36,066 bases of DNA from Pelargonium nanum (GCA_036897485.1 JAYMTF010000454.1:1-36066); one strand, 5' to 3'; positions 1-12,041 are shown, counted from the stretch's first letter. Numbers and translations are program-made. The notes: generated by a model not told the origin, from the letters alone.

Positions 1-1002
1 TGTGTAGAAGAAACATAGGCTTTTCAACTTGTTACCATTACAAATGTGTGATTACAACTATTACAATTTTACCCTTCTCTTCTATCTGATATTACCAAAA
101 TATCATTCCTAAATGCCTAATCTCGCGTCATTACAATGTTATGATTCCACCTAATACAAACTTGGAATAATCTGCACAATTAATGAAACCATTAGAAATC
201 TAATAACAGATTTCTTATTATTCTCTTCGCGCCATTGGTAATGTTGGATTCAAACCGGGTCATGTACGGAATCCGCATCTACAGTGCCGGCTTGACTAAT
301 ATTTTAATACAAAATTACCTCTCAGCCAATCACCGCATGACAAGTGTGCTACATGTAAATTTGATACATGTAGCAATCATCTCTCTTTCTTAAATTCTCT
401 CTGTATCTCTCCCTCATTTCTTTCTTCTGTTCTTGTTGTTCATCTTTTCAATCCAGATTCTATCCTCTATTTCTCTATTCATTATGTTAATTAAGAAGTC
501 TCATATCAAATTTCTTCAAGAGATTCGTGGGAGCTAGCATCATCTTCTTGGGATTTTTCATAACCTAAAATTTTTATTTTAAATTTCTCTCGTTCTCTCT
601 TTCTTTTTAATTTTTATATTTTTATCATTCATCATCATAATAGAATCTGCAAACCTTCACCACCAACAAGACCTCCAGCTTGTTGGATCTTCTTCCTCTC
701 CTCCTCCTTTACCGAGACCACGCCGGCGACGAAATCTGCAGAGCACACCGAGAAGATGCAGAAACCCTAAATCCAATTATCGACCCATATCTCGCCGGAT
801 AACCGCGGTGGGAGCCCGGCATCGATTACCAGCGTTGCTTGCCGTTGCCGGTGGGAACCACAAATGCTGTTTGCCGGCATTTGTGCGCAGAGAGATTGGA
901 GACAGAGAGTGAAAGGGAGAGAAAAGAGAAAGTTTTTTTAATTTAAATATATAATTAATTGATGTTAAAACCATTTTTTGATTAATTAATTAATTAAAAT
1001 TT
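1..1002. other. Repeat-derived flank without a supported gene
   Basis: No reading frame here looks like a real protein. Positions about 380-660 are pyrimidine-rich, like a plant 5' leader. Positions about 650-900 are clearly more GC-rich, with several CCGG-type motifs, and then turn abruptly to AT-rich sequence. Next to the MULE-type terminal repeat at 1003-1266, this composition step resembles host sequence captured by a Pack-MULE. That is inference only: the left terminus is not in the window and the captured piece has no recognisable product. Confidence 0.35.
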
Positions 1003-1266
1003 TATAAATTTACACGTCAGCAACTTTTTTTGCCACATCAGCAATGTTTTTCGCCACGCCAACACGTTTTTTTCCAGGTCAACAATGGTTAGCACACGTG
1101 TACATCACTTAACGGTTTTGTTAACGGAATCTAACGATAGGCACCAAATTGGGTTGAAAATAAAAATTTAGGTACCAAATTGGGTCAAAAATAAAATGTA
1201 GGTACTAACTCTGGTACAATAAAAATTTGGGTACTAGATTGGATTTCACGCCTAACTTTGGGTACC
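1003..1266. repeat. MULE-type terminal repeat (right end only)
   Basis: Read from position 1266 leftwards, the sequence starts GGTACCCAAAGTTAGG. It carries four imperfect iterations of about 30 bp, each with a GGTAC or GGCAC core (near 1140, 1171, 1201 and 1230), then segments rich in CCGTTAAC, CACGTG and GCTGACGTG-like words. Short phased iterations followed by GTTAAC and GACGTGTC-like words are also how the fully delimited MULE ends at 12658 and 18292 are built. I see no matching inverted copy in the window, so the partner end lies left of position 1 or is lost. The G-box core CACGTG is at 1095-1100. Confidence 0.5.
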
Positions 1267-1866
1267 GAAAAAACCTTTATCCCTTCCTTTTTGGATGAAA
1301 CATTGAATGACATGTGTCCATTGAAACTTGAAAGACTTTTTTACCGAGTTGAGTTTGAGCCTTTATCTATAAGCTTGTTCAACATCGAGCCGAACTCGAG
1401 CTGAGCAAAAGATTATCGAGCCAAGCTTAATCCTATCAATTTTAGGTTTGAATGTTTGATTATGCTCGATTGCACCTGTAATCTCAATTATTTAACTCTC
1501 TTTTCGTTTGGCTTTTGTCCTCCATTTCTTTTCTTCTTCTTTTTTTTTTTTTTTCTTTTTGATAAAACCTCCACTACCTACCCCTTAGTCTCAGCTGCCA
1601 TGCATAAAACAAACAAAAAATGTATACTCTTTAAGTATTTGAGAAAAAAATTCAACAAAACTGTCTTTGTTCAAGTAGTCAACAAATCCACATTCCACAA
1701 AACCATGTGCTAGGACAAAATGATTTGTATTTGTTTATTACAACTTGCATAGATCTATCCACAGAATAATGATAGCACAAAATTGCTCTGCTTTACCATT
1801 CTCAAGATCCAAAGATACCCAACATTTCTCTCTTCCATCTCCACCAAAACACACAGAGACTCGATC
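1267..1866. other. Intergenic upstream region of the NLR gene
   Basis: Positions 1330-1440 hold GAGC and CGAGCC words typical of worn repeat sequence, and 1530-1560 holds a long T run with interspersed C. The apparent small frame across the T run is low complexity (mostly Phe) and is not called. An ATG at 1783, in frame with the NLR, lies 84 bases before the preferred start. The region directly before 1867 should contain the NLR promoter and leader, but no single TATA element stands out. Confidence 0.4.
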
Positions 1867-4698
1867 ATGGATGTTGTAGGAGCAGTAGCTTCACTCATAT
1901 CAGCCATACTAGACTGTGGAAAACTCATTTGCAGACCCATCTACCTCCACTCCAAGAACTTCTTCAAACTCCAATCAAACCTCATTTCTCTGCAAGAGAA
2001 AAAGGCCTCTCTCAATGATCTCAAGAACACCATGGTCGCACAAGTCGATGCAGCTGTGAAAAACGGTTGCATACCAAGACATGAAGTGAAAGAATGGATT
2101 CGCGACGTCGAGAAAGTTATGTCTTTAGCTGATTCAATAATCTTGCAAGCCAACAATGTTCCAAGAGGATGTTTCTTGAAGTGTAGTTTCACCAGGAAAG
2201 TGAGCAAGACGCTCGAGAAAATGATAAGGCTATTGAGTACGGATCATAGCCAGATAGTAATGGACATCAATGTCCGTCCGCAGCAAAGGACGCGAAGGAC
2301 GGTTGAGCACATCCCTGCACCTTACATCGAAGATCAGGCGACTGCTTCGCAAAACTTATCCAAGATCATGGAGATGTTGAAGCGGGATGAGGTCCGGAGG
2401 GTCGGGATTTGGGGCATGGGAGGAGTGGGCAAGACTACATTGGTCAAGAACCTCAACAACAAGCTCATGAGCTTATCATCTACACAGCAACCTTTTGGTT
2501 TGGTGATTTGGGCCACTATTTCCAAAGACATGAGCTTGAGAAGAGTTCAAATGCAAATCGCCGCGAGATTGGAGTTATTAGTAGGCGAAAACGACGAGGA
2601 GAGGATGGCAATTCAGTTACACCAGAGGCTCATGGAGGAAGACACATTTTTGCTTATCTTGGACGATGTTTGGGAGCGGATTGATCTTGACAAGTTGGGC
2701 ATCCCGAGGCCCGAGGTTCATAAGGGCTACAAGATCTTGTTAACATCCCGTTCGCGAGCAGTTTGCACGCAAATGGACATGGACGAGGAGTTTAAGGTAG
2801 CAGTGTTGAACGACGAAGAAGCTTGGAATTTGTTTCGTGCAAGTGTTGGGGAAGTGGCGAATTTGGAGCAAATTGTGCCCTTTGCGAAAGCAGTTGTGAG
2901 GGAATGCTGTGGATTGCCTTTGGCAATCATCATAATGGGGGCAGCTATGAGAAAAGTAGGAAATGTCGTGCTGTGGAAGGATGCGTTAAGCGAGATGCGA
3001 AGGTCTGTGCCTTCGGCTATAGGGATCGAGAAGGAGGTGTTCAATCCCTTGAAATGGAGCTATGACTCTTTGCAAGGTAACAACATCAAATCCTGTTTCT
3101 TGTATTGTTGTTTGTATCCTGAGGACTTTTGCATAAAAATAAGTGAGCTTGTTGAGTGTTGGGTGGGAGAGGGTTTGATAGATGAGGAATTGAACTACGA
3201 GGACTCGGTCAATCGAGGAATTGCATTGGTTGAGCATCTAAAAGATGTTTGTTTGTTGGAACATGGCGAGAAATTGTATGACGATGGGAAGAAATCTGTG
3301 AAGATGCACGATATAGTTCGTGATGTTGCAATATGGATTGCATCATCCGAGAAGGGAAGTAGTTTTCTCGTTAGGCCGGGAATAGGATTGACTGAGATAT
3401 CCGAAGTAGTATTCCCCGAATCTCTTAAGAGGGTTTCATTCATGAATAACAACATTAAACGAATACGAGAAGGTAGATGCAGGATAGAGTGCTCCAAGGC
3501 GTCTACTTTGCTCTTGCAAGGTAATTACAACCTCGAGGATATTCCCGCGGGGTTCTTACAAGGATTTCAAGCACTCAAGGTGTTGAATATTCGGGACACG
3601 GGCATAGAGTCATTGCCTCAGTCCATTATGCAACTTGGTGACCTCAATGCCCTTCTTGTAAGTGGTTGCAGCTATCTCAAACAATTGCCTTCAAATGGAT
3701 GGGAAAGGCTTAAAAGAATCCAATTTCTTGATTTGTCTGATACTTGCATCAAAGATTTGCCTAAAGGGTTGGGGCACTTGGGGAGCTTGAGGAAGCTAGA
3801 TCTTTCGCGCACTCATCGCTTGGAGTCCCTTCCAGCTGGTGCTATATGCGGATTGTCAAGCTTGGAGGTTTTGGAAATGAACGGGAGTGCATATGAATGG
3901 CGCGCGAAGGAAGTGGCCGAAGATGGGAAAGCCAGTATTGAGGAGTTGCAATGTCTTAACAAACTGCACACATTGACTGCTAGGATTGGATCGAAGAGCA
4001 TTTTGAGTCTAGAATCTTCTGATCTTTCCTGGATTAGCGGATTGGCGAGATTCCAATTCTTGATCAGTGATAGTCGCGATGAGTTGAATTGTAACGAAGA
4101 TAGGTTAGTCAAGGTTGATGATGTTAGTCTTTCAGAAGCAAGAATAGAGTGTTTGTTAACTCACGCAACCTCGCTGATGTTTAGTAAATGTAAAGGATTG
4201 GATCGAATGTTACAAAACTTGGCGATAAAGAGTTGTGCTCCTTTTTCTTTCATGAAGAAGCTCATCATCACGAGTTCAGACATCAGCTTTGTTCGAGGTC
4301 AAGAAGCGAAATCAGCCTCAAGATCACAATTCGATCTCCTTCCTAATTTGGAGGAACTCGTTCTTGGTAATCTCAAACGCGAGGATCTCCCTCAGGACAG
4401 CATTTCAGGACTAGTTAGTGTCCTTGGACTCGGGTTCTCTAAACTGAGGTTGCTGACAGTGTACAAATGTGCAGCAATGAAATATTTGTTCAGTGTTGGT
4501 GATGGTGGTCTAGTTCAAGTCCTTGGAAACCTTGAAGTGATCGATATTTCGGATTGCAGTGTATTGGTAGAGTTGTTTCAGTATGTTGCTTCACTTGACT
4601 GCTCTTCGGTTTTGCCTAAGCTTCGGAAAATTGTAGTGAAGGAGTGTCCTGAACTGAAGATACCAGTTAGCATCCAAAATAAAATGCATATACCATAA
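1867..4698 (+). CDS. CC-NB-ARC-LRR disease resistance protein (intronless)
   Basis: This is an intracellular immune receptor of 943 residues in one exon. An N-terminal region without TIR features (about 1-150, CC type) is followed by NB-ARC. I see the P-loop GMGGVGKTT (about 183-191), kinase-2 LLILDDVW (262-269), KILLTSRS (about 289), GLPLAI (349-354) and MHD (480-482). Leucine-rich repeats run from about 530 to the end. The tryptophan closing LLILDDVW is typical of non-TIR NLRs, and the resemblance is to the RPS2/RPS5/At4g27190-type clade. The ATG at 1867 is preferred because the product then begins MDVVGAV, as related CNLs do. The in-frame ATG at 1783 would add 28 residues of low-complexity leader. 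All core ATPase motifs and the MHD switch are intact, so it looks functional. No neighbouring helper or paired NLR is present. The ligand or effector cannot be inferred. Confidence 0.95.
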   Translation: MDVVGAVASLISAILDCGKLICRPIYLHSKNFFKLQSNLISLQEKKASLNDLKNTMVAQVDAAVKNGCIPRHEVKEWIRDVEKVMSLADSIILQANNVPRGCFLKCSFTRKVSKTLEKMIRLLSTDHSQIVMDINVRPQQRTRRTVEHIPAPYIEDQATASQNLSKIMEMLKRDEVRRVGIWGMGGVGKTTLVKNLNNKLMSLSSTQQPFGLVIWATISKDMSLRRVQMQIAARLELLVGENDEERMAIQLHQRLMEEDTFLLILDDVWERIDLDKLGIPRPEVHKGYKILLTSRSRAVCTQMDMDEEFKVAVLNDEEAWNLFRASVGEVANLEQIVPFAKAVVRECCGLPLAIIIMGAAMRKVGNVVLWKDALSEMRRSVPSAIGIEKEVFNPLKWSYDSLQGNNIKSCFLYCCLYPEDFCIKISELVECWVGEGLIDEELNYEDSVNRGIALVEHLKDVCLLEHGEKLYDDGKKSVKMHDIVRDVAIWIASSEKGSSFLVRPGIGLTEISEVVFPESLKRVSFMNNNIKRIREGRCRIECSKASTLLLQGNYNLEDIPAGFLQGFQALKVLNIRDTGIESLPQSIMQLGDLNALLVSGCSYLKQLPSNGWERLKRIQFLDLSDTCIKDLPKGLGHLGSLRKLDLSRTHRLESLPAGAICGLSSLEVLEMNGSAYEWRAKEVAEDGKASIEELQCLNKLHTLTARIGSKSILSLESSDLSWISGLARFQFLISDSRDELNCNEDRLVKVDDVSLSEARIECLLTHATSLMFSKCKGLDRMLQNLAIKSCAPFSFMKKLIITSSDISFVRGQEAKSASRSQFDLLPNLEELVLGNLKREDLPQDSISGLVSVLGLGFSKLRLLTVYKCAAMKYLFSVGDGGLVQVLGNLEVIDISDCSVLVELFQYVASLDCSSVLPKLRKIVVKECPELKIPVSIQNKMHIP

Positions 4699-5323
4699 GG
4701 ACTCTCTAGAACATGTCTTCATAGAGATTCATAGCAGCAAGAAATAAGCTAACTGAAGTCATTTGCAACCAAGTAATTAAGCTTTGACTTGTACTTGATT
4801 GGTATGCTGCAGAAGAACTCTGGCTTGCTTGGACCTTTGTGATCTTCAATTGTGTTTTCTTGTTGTTGTATCAAACTCTTGTTCTTGCCACTCTATGCCC
4901 TCTCAGAACCCAAATATTCACAACACTTGAGCCATTTGTCTAGCATTAGGACTATCATTCCAAGGCCATACCAAGGATTTCCTCCCAAAACAACTTGATT
5001 CTCTCAAAATATGATTGTTCTTTTTGGAAAGATAAGGGGTATAAGTAGAGATGGTAACTTTGGTCGGGCGGGGTAAACCCGCACACTTTGTGGCAAAAAA
5101 TTGAAACCCGAAACCCGTCTTGCCAGCTCCAGGTATAAGTCCATGATGTGGGGAAAATAAAAGGGGTCTCTCAATCAGGCTATCAGAAAAACTATGGCAC
5201 AATACTCTCTAGTTCATCTGGTTGTAGCAGTGGTCTTGCTCTTTGCCTCTTTCTCATTGTAATCTGGTGTTTTGTCATTATTGCTTCATGTTTCTCTTTC
5301 TTTCATTAAGTTATCGTTTATAC
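4699..5323. other. NLR 3' flank and repeat fragment
   Basis: The first few hundred bases after the NLR stop are AT-rich and probably include the 3' UTR. Positions about 5040-5120 contain a GGTCGGGCGGGG / AAACCCGAAACCCG patch of a kind common in old plant repeats. A similar patch lies in the P450 intron near 24000. No gene was found. Confidence 0.4.
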
Positions 5324-6520
5324 TGTTAAAATTGTGAAGTCTGATGGGTGGAAGAAAAAAAGAGCCAAAGAGCTTTATGGACTAGAAAAGACTCGAAAAG
5401 ATGAAAAAAGTGCACTAAAAGAACGAACGATTGTGCAACTCAATTGAATGGACATTTAAGAGTATATATATTTTGGTATGGGGATGTACTAGCCTGATTT
5501 GGTGTTCAAAAGACTTGAAAACCGTTCAATTTTTGCAAGTAGTAAATCACATGTATATTTTTTTTGTTGAATACGAGTTTAATCAATGTGAACGTTCGTT
5601 CAACAAGTAAAAATCAAATTTTAGAAGTTCATTTTTTTCTCTTTCAAGTGTAATTAAATTTTTTATTCTCTTTCAGTACAAATACAAAGTAATGTGTAAA
5701 AATCTGATGTCGCGAGGTAACCGGAATTCAATAAGAGCAAAGATAAATAGATGCGAGAAATTTGTACGTGTACATTAAAAGAGATGACCTTGTTCTCTTC
5801 TCTAGGGTTTAGAATTTTGTAACCAAGGTTTGAGAATCTAATAAAGAAGTGAAATTCACTTCGTTGACGTAAGCAATTAGGTTGAACCGTGTATATTGGT
5901 TGAATGATTTATTGTTGATTGTTTATTATGTTTGTTGTTGCTTTCATTGACTGATAGTTCTAAGGGGAAATTTTGCACGCATAGTGGAATTAGGGTTCTT
6001 GTCATAGAATCCTTAATTCAATAATTAGTAAAAGTGTGAGACTACATGTTACAAAAGAAGTAGTGTCAGAGCTCTGGTCAGATTTCACTCAAGTGAGAGC
6101 AATAGCCGAAGACAAAAATGTGAAAATCAACAATGTCTTTAATATGTAGATAAAGAACTGCTATTATGCGCCAAAGATGCACCAACCTCGGGAGACAATG
6201 AGGTTTACTGGATCACCTGTCTTATATTGACGAAGAATGTTATGCATCACATAGCCAACGAGATGATGACATTCGATCTCATGAAGGCAATATCATATAT
6301 GCGCGAAAAGTCGCCAGTTAGTGAAAACGAACATGAAAGAACATGAATTTGTGAGAGATCACGTAAACAACTTCAATTTGATAATAATATCTTTGAAGAT
6401 AAATTTTGTGTGTTGATGTTGCAATCTTCGTTTCTTGATAGCTTATCAAGTACCATGGTTGCAATCTGTAGCTCTCCCGAGACTGAGAGTTTGAGACTCG
6501 ATTCATAGTTATATCTAAAG
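5324..6520 (+). mobile_element. Copia (Ty1-type) LTR retrotransposon remnant: LTR, primer site, broken gag
   Basis: A candidate LTR begins with TGTTAAA at about 5324 and ends near 6055. Its 3' part (about 5820-5960) has the GTTGACGTAAGCAA and GAACCGTG wording seen in many plant copia LTRs. TAGTGTCAGAGCT at 6061-6073 is close to the usual copia primer-binding sequence that pairs with initiator Met tRNA (TGGTATCAGAGC). Further on, about 6330-6510 reads in pieces as a copia gag (UBN2-like) segment, including FVRDHVNNFN and CVLMLQSSFLDS, interrupted by stops and frameshifts. No protease, integrase, reverse transcriptase or 3' LTR follows, so this is an old truncated copy. LTR borders are approximate. 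Confidence 0.65.
6061..6073 (+). other. Degenerate primer-binding site of the copia remnant
   Basis: TAGTGTCAGAGCT differs at two positions from the common plant copia primer site complementary to the 3' end of initiator Met tRNA. It lies just inside the putative LTR and before the gag remnant, which is the expected place. Confidence 0.55.
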
Positions 6521-6727
6521 GAAGAACGTTGAAGAATAATTTTTGGACTAATCTCTTTTATGTTTTGACTATGGAGTCAGATTACTTTGGATACAAATGT
6601 ACATACATCTTAACATTCTATTATTCCAGCTAATGAACCGTACCTGTATAGATTATTCATTGAACATTTGATGTCACTTCTATGGAGAAACAGCAAATTT
6701 CAGTTTTCATTACAGCACTATAGCTGC
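6521..6727. other. ETFA 3' flank
   Basis: AT-rich sequence between the copia remnant and the ETFA stop codon, probably including the ETFA 3' UTR on the minus strand. No other feature was seen. Confidence 0.4.
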
Positions 6728-9700
6728 CTATTTCTTTTCAGGAAGTTTTTCTAGCAACTCTGGTATCACCTCAAAAAGGTCACCCACAAGCCCATAGTCA
6801 GCAACCTGAAATTCATGAATCCATGCCGAAACAAAAAGAAAACAAAAACATTAGAATAAGTAAAACCTATTAACACGAGGAACCTTTCTCATGAGACCAA
6901 TTCACTTAATTCTACTTAGATCGATGTGGTTATTAAGATTTGGGATAAAGAGAAGTATTAATCGGCACCTGGAATATTGGCGCGTCTGCATCTTTATTTA
7001 CAGCAACAATAACCTTGGAGTCTCTCATGCCAGCCAAGTGTTGAATTGCTCCTGAGACTCCAAAAGCCATGTACAGTTCTGGGGCTACAATCTTTCCAGT
7101 TTGACCAACCTGACATACAAACCAGTCATAATTTGAAACAGCCTGTAGCTGAAGTTTTTGAACATCACGTAAAGCACAATAGAAATTACCATGATAGTTA
7201 TTAAAATATCTATGATGCAAAAATATGCAGGATTTTTATGTCAGCACAAGGACACTAACTTGTAGATTTAAGCACAAAGCAAAATGGGTGCGGCATTTTT
7301 ACATGGATACCGGCTTTTGGAATTATGTATCCTCCATAATATAGTTGCAAGTTTAAGCTCGGACCTTAACAGTCCAGAATTTCTCAAGGCTTATATCAAA
7401 TGTTAGAATTGTATATTTGTACGAGTGAGCTCTGAAGCTAATAATGGGTCAAGCATTATCACACAGGTTAAATGTGTCTGTCTGAGTAACCTAACCAATT
7501 GACACGGAGCGTGTGGACTACGATTCCTGTTATTTCGTTCTTTATTTACTAGTTTATTATGGTAAGGAAGTGAGAATGTTAATTCAATTCCAAATTATAA
7601 CAGCTTAAGGTTTTGAACAGAAGCAGCACTCTAGAGCATACCATGTCTTATAGTACATATACTAGACAAACATAAAATAATAAAAATTGAGATGAATCAT
7701 CTTATATATTACCTGGAGCTCATTAGGAACATATCCAGCATCAACAGCAGCACGAGTTGCACCAACTTAACAAAAGGAGATAAAAATGTAAGAATATGAT
7801 AATGAAACGATTAAGCTTTGGAGCAGCATGCAACTAATAATAAAGATAGAAGGCAATGTAAAGAACTATGGCATATTCCTATAGGTTCAAGTGGAAAACT
7901 AGGAATTCCCTAATCATTAAAATAAATATTGGGACTACATATTATGTTTGAGAAGATATGGAAAAAGAAATTCACCAGATTATCAGAAGATTCATTTCTT
8001 TTGAGACAATAAAAGAAAAGGGAAAAGTGCAATCATAGTATTCAAGACTCAAGAGGATACCTGCTGCACCGACTTTCTCCGCAAGTTTCTCTATCATTTT
8101 GAAGTTCTCGGCACTTTTCAGCGCTCGTCCCCCGGTAATTACAATACGTGCATTCCCAAGATCAGGGCGTTCTGTATCTTGAGATTCAAGTTTTATAAAT
8201 CTAGATTTACCAACTAATTCTGCAATAAAATAATTAAATAAAAGTCACGACATTGCATAGATTCTATTCTAATTACAAATTAGATGTTCTACCAGTAAAA
8301 CTTAACTAGTCACTGAGCAACATGTTCTTATCTTATAGCACTATTGATGTGTGGAAATTACAAGAAATCGACACAGAAGTAAAAGACTAGCCAACATGAG
8401 CTCTATATACAAGGAAAGATCAACAGACCTTCACCAAAGGCTGAGATGTCAACCTGGGAAATAGTAGCCTCATTAGTTTTTGAATCAGCCGAGTCTGGCA
8501 CTGGAAAGGATGTGGATCTAATTGAAAGCACACAAGGACCGGAACCTGTGTATCGGATAGTAGAAAGAGCATTTCCTGCATAAATTGGCCTGCCACATAA
8601 AACTAAGATCTCACTTCCAATCACAAAATATGAGTAAACCAATTAGAATAGGCACTAGATAAAAGAGGATCAAGATTGTGCTTAGACACAAGGCTCGGGA
8701 CATGCTCCACCTAGCACTTGTAACATTTGAGCTAAGTGAGTGCTATGCCTTGTTTTCTTGCAAGTTTATGAGGGGCAGGAAAGAATTTTACGATTAATAG
8801 CTTGTAAAGCATCTGATCATTTTTAAAATTGACGTTCATTGGAGTTTGAATAATTTACTGAACAGATAATGTGTCAAAGCCATAAACCTTCAATTCATGA
8901 GTTTTTTGTCTTGCATTTACAGTTATTATTTATTATGCAGTTGAAGTGAACAATTTCAAGAATCTATCTCAACCACATGCAACCTGAAGGATCTCACAGT
9001 TTGGAGTGATTCTAGCATCTCTCCTTCTTTTTCCTTTTTTTTTCATCTCTGTAAAAGAATGTCGAATTTTGGGATTGGGATAATGACATGGAATGGTTGA
9101 CGAGATTTCTCTGTATATTAAATGCCTATACTACAGGAATTAGGGCCAAAAAAAGCCTAAATTTAATATTTTTCCTGTAAATTTCATCTCCGAACTGTTA
9201 TCTAGGAGTGATGGATAGCTTATGACCACAAACTGCCAACATCTATTAGTTCATAGTTTTATCACAACTTGCTTTCACATTCATGAGTACTGCACAGTTT
9301 CTGGTTGAGCCTGAACTACTTTTCTTCTTATTTATTTGAAGCTTTGATATATCTAAACCCCTCCCAAGCAATAATAACAAAGCTAAGAGGTCATAGCAAA
9401 GCCTAATAACTTCAAGATAGTTCAAATAAAGCCCTCATCCATGACCTTATGAAGAAGCTAGTAAATAAGTGACAGTATGGAACAACCATAATTTTTAGGT
9501 ATATGAAGTCAGATGCCTTAGATCCATTTGAGCTTGACAGTGGTTGAAATGTGTTGTGAAGTTCATGTATGCCAATCAAGTGGATCCAGATCCACGACAC
9601 ATTATTGACCCTCATATTAAAAAATAAAAGAACTGTCTAGTAAAAGTGAAACCATCAGTCTTCAAAATTAAGGGATGATATAAAATACCTGACAAATTGA

Positions 9701-11754
9701 TGAGATCCAGAGATTTTAATAATATCAGTAATAGGAGAAACATCTAAAAGGGAAGCTGCACGTGGGAGTATGTTCTTCCCAAATGACCCTGATGCAGCAA
9801 TTATGTGCGAGTAGCCACCTTTCTGTTGAACCAAATGGACTAGTTTGGCCCAAGGTTCAGCTAGGGGATATTTAAATTTATCTGAATCGGCTACAAGAAC
9901 CTAGACAAGAAACAACAAATGAAATATATTATAAACTCACAGGTTTTACATACAAGACTGTGTTTTATGTTGTAACAAGATGCAATCAAAGTAGGAAAAC
10001 AGATGGACAATGATCTTTCACTGCCTGAAAACAAGTGATAACAAAGGTGTCTTTCACTCAAAATCCCTAGCTGCCAATTACTCTCAGTTTTCACTCCATC
10101 AATAATGCATATACGAAACCCAAAACTGTGCATATAGGAACTTGTGGATAACTTCGAAATCCATTGTGTACGGTGCCACTCCCTTAAAGGCCCGGAGCGA
10201 CAAGGAAGGGCTCATTGCCACAAAGTCTACTAATATTGAATACATACTTTAGCATTTGTGATCCTTTCCCTATACAAGAGACAGAACTTGAGAAATATCA
10301 GACTCCAACAACTTTGTTTTGGTTTTCCTTATGTGTTTCAGCTAAGAAATTTAAATATAAAACTAAAATTGCTTTCTAGCATGGAAAAGGCCACCTCACA
10401 ATGACCAAATAGAAGGCTGGTAATTCCAACTCCCCAGAGTATTAGTGAGAGGGAACTCGTTCTTCCTGATGATTGGCTCACAAAAAATAGCAACAACTTT
10501 GCAGATTTACATCAATATTGGTGCTATCTATGTTACTATGTAAAACCCAAGTTTGTTCAATCCCATTGTCTCTTACATTGTGAAAGTTCAACAGCCATTC
10601 TCATGTGCCCACAAAAACAACTTCAAGATACAAACACTCCCATGCAATGTAGTGATTGATCAATGGATAACCAAATTAAATAAATTAGGAACATAAACTA
10701 CTGAATTGGGATAAAAAAAAAAAAGGAAATCAATAGCACCAACGCTAAGGTACCTGGGAAATCGAAGGATGGCAGGAAGCAGCATGGGCAGCAGCTTCTT
10801 GAAGAGAGGGACCTGACCCAGCCAATAACAACGAAATAGAATTTCCTTCACCCAAAGACTTTGCAGCCTCTACAGCACTCACAGATGAAGTCTTGATAGA
10901 ACCACCTTCATGTTCAGCTAGAATCAATGTGCTAACCTATTTGGAACAAAAAGACATTATAGACACAAACAGAAGGAATAAAACATGCAAGTTATATATA
11001 GCTATGCAGACAAAGTACAAACGCAATAGTAGTACTCACGGTAACACTTCCTACATCACTTTGTTTAGTTCCAACACTTTGCATAACAGGAAATAAAAGC
11101 ACGCTAGAACCTGGCAGCATGGACTTGATATAACACCAATGTCTGGAAAAATGCCAGAGGCTTGGTAGACTAATCATTAATTATCAGGTTGATCCATCCA
11201 ATCCCCACAACTGTAGTGTCAATTGGCAATTGAAGGGGAAAAAAGAAAAACAGAACTTGGTAACACTAGTGGCAGAAGTAATTTACAATGATAGTAACAA
11301 AATACGAAAAATATCAGAACTCTTGCTTTTGATCCTTCTTGTTGGAAACACATGATTCACAGAAACACACCTCCTCTAGAAGCAAATTCATCTCCATCTA
11401 ACACTCAACTTAAAAAGCTATATACAGACACAACTTTGCCTCCAAAATCAACAAAACCAATTCACAATAAACAATCTAATCAAAACTTATACTCGATTCC
11501 ACACATGACTAGAACAAACAAATTTGAAGAATTTCACTGTACATAAGCAACATCACAGCCAAAGTATCATATTCGATTACACTGCTAGGGTTTCATAGAA
11601 CAACCAATCTATGCCTAAACAACGATGATAGAGCTGAATCAGGGAATCGACGAGAGCTTACTGATCTAGAGATGGAAGAAATGGAAAGAAACTGATGTGC
11701 GGTTACAGGAAATTTTGATCTCCGGAAAGCTCTGAGCATCGCATGAACTGCCAT
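6728..11754 (-). CDS. ETFA: Electron transfer flavoprotein subunit alpha, mitochondrial
   Basis: ETFA forms an FAD-binding heterodimer with ETFB in the mitochondrial matrix. It passes electrons from acyl-CoA and branched-chain amino-acid catabolic dehydrogenases to ETF-quinone oxidoreductase. Eight exons in transcript order: 11754-11662, 10936-10754, 9900-9689, 8589-8429, 8219-8061, 7765-7713, 7109-6969, 6805-6728. All borders are GT-AG, phases agree, and the product is 359 residues, close to the family's usual length. Residues 1-31 are rich in Arg and Ser with no acid, as in a mitochondrial presequence. Then come [24 protein letters not shown] and ADSDKF (N-terminal domain). The C-terminal FAD domain has [29 protein letters not shown] and the family signature around [16 protein letters not shown] (about 299-314). 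The end is [20 protein letters not shown]. The ATG at 11754 is chosen because the matching presequence starts there; an in-frame ATG at 11838 would add a Ser-rich stretch. No break was seen. Confidence 0.97.
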
Positions 11755-12035
11755 TTGTGCTTCAATTCTTCGGTGGCTTGATTGATTGATTGACGACGAC
11801 GACGATGAGACTGAACAGATCTTTCCGTCGACGCCCAAACGTTACTGTAAAGAGGCTCAGCTAGCAAAACGATGCGTTTTGCAGCTATTAAAGAATTAAC
11901 GAAGCATAGCTTTTGGATAAGGGACGTTAATATTAATATTATACGGAGTATAAATTAATAAATACTAGTAGATAAGAGCAATTCTTTTTTTTTTCTTTTT
12001 CCTTTCTGAAATAGATAAGAGCAATTCTTTATTGC

Positions 12036-12041
12036 CACGTG
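12036..12041. promoter_or_regulatory. G-box (CACGTG) upstream of ETFA
   Basis: CACGTG, in the context GCCACGTGTTG, sits about 280 bases upstream of the ETFA start codon. G-boxes bind bZIP and bHLH factors. The plant ETF pathway is known to matter during dark and sugar starvation, so a G-box would fit, but a single hexamer is weak evidence. Confidence 0.3.

Noticed and set aside
777..974. 65-codon frame on the minus strand
   Set aside because: It lies across the GC-rich to AT-rich junction of repeat-like sequence and has no family resemblance.
1456..1713. 85-codon plus-strand frame
   Set aside because: It is dominated by a poly-T tract giving a run of Phe and has no domain or homologue that I recognise.
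1783..1866. Upstream in-frame ATG extending the NLR by 28 residues
   Set aside because: The extension does not look like an NLR N-terminus; related proteins start at the MDVVGAV-type methionine. It is kept only as an alternative.
1755..4112. Several 60-105 codon frames on the minus strand and in other plus frames across the NLR
   Set aside because: All are shadows of the intact NB-ARC-LRR frame.
6933..11177. Minus-strand frames around ETFA that run beyond exon borders
   Set aside because: They combine ETFA exon codons with intron sequence; the spliced model explains all the conserved parts.
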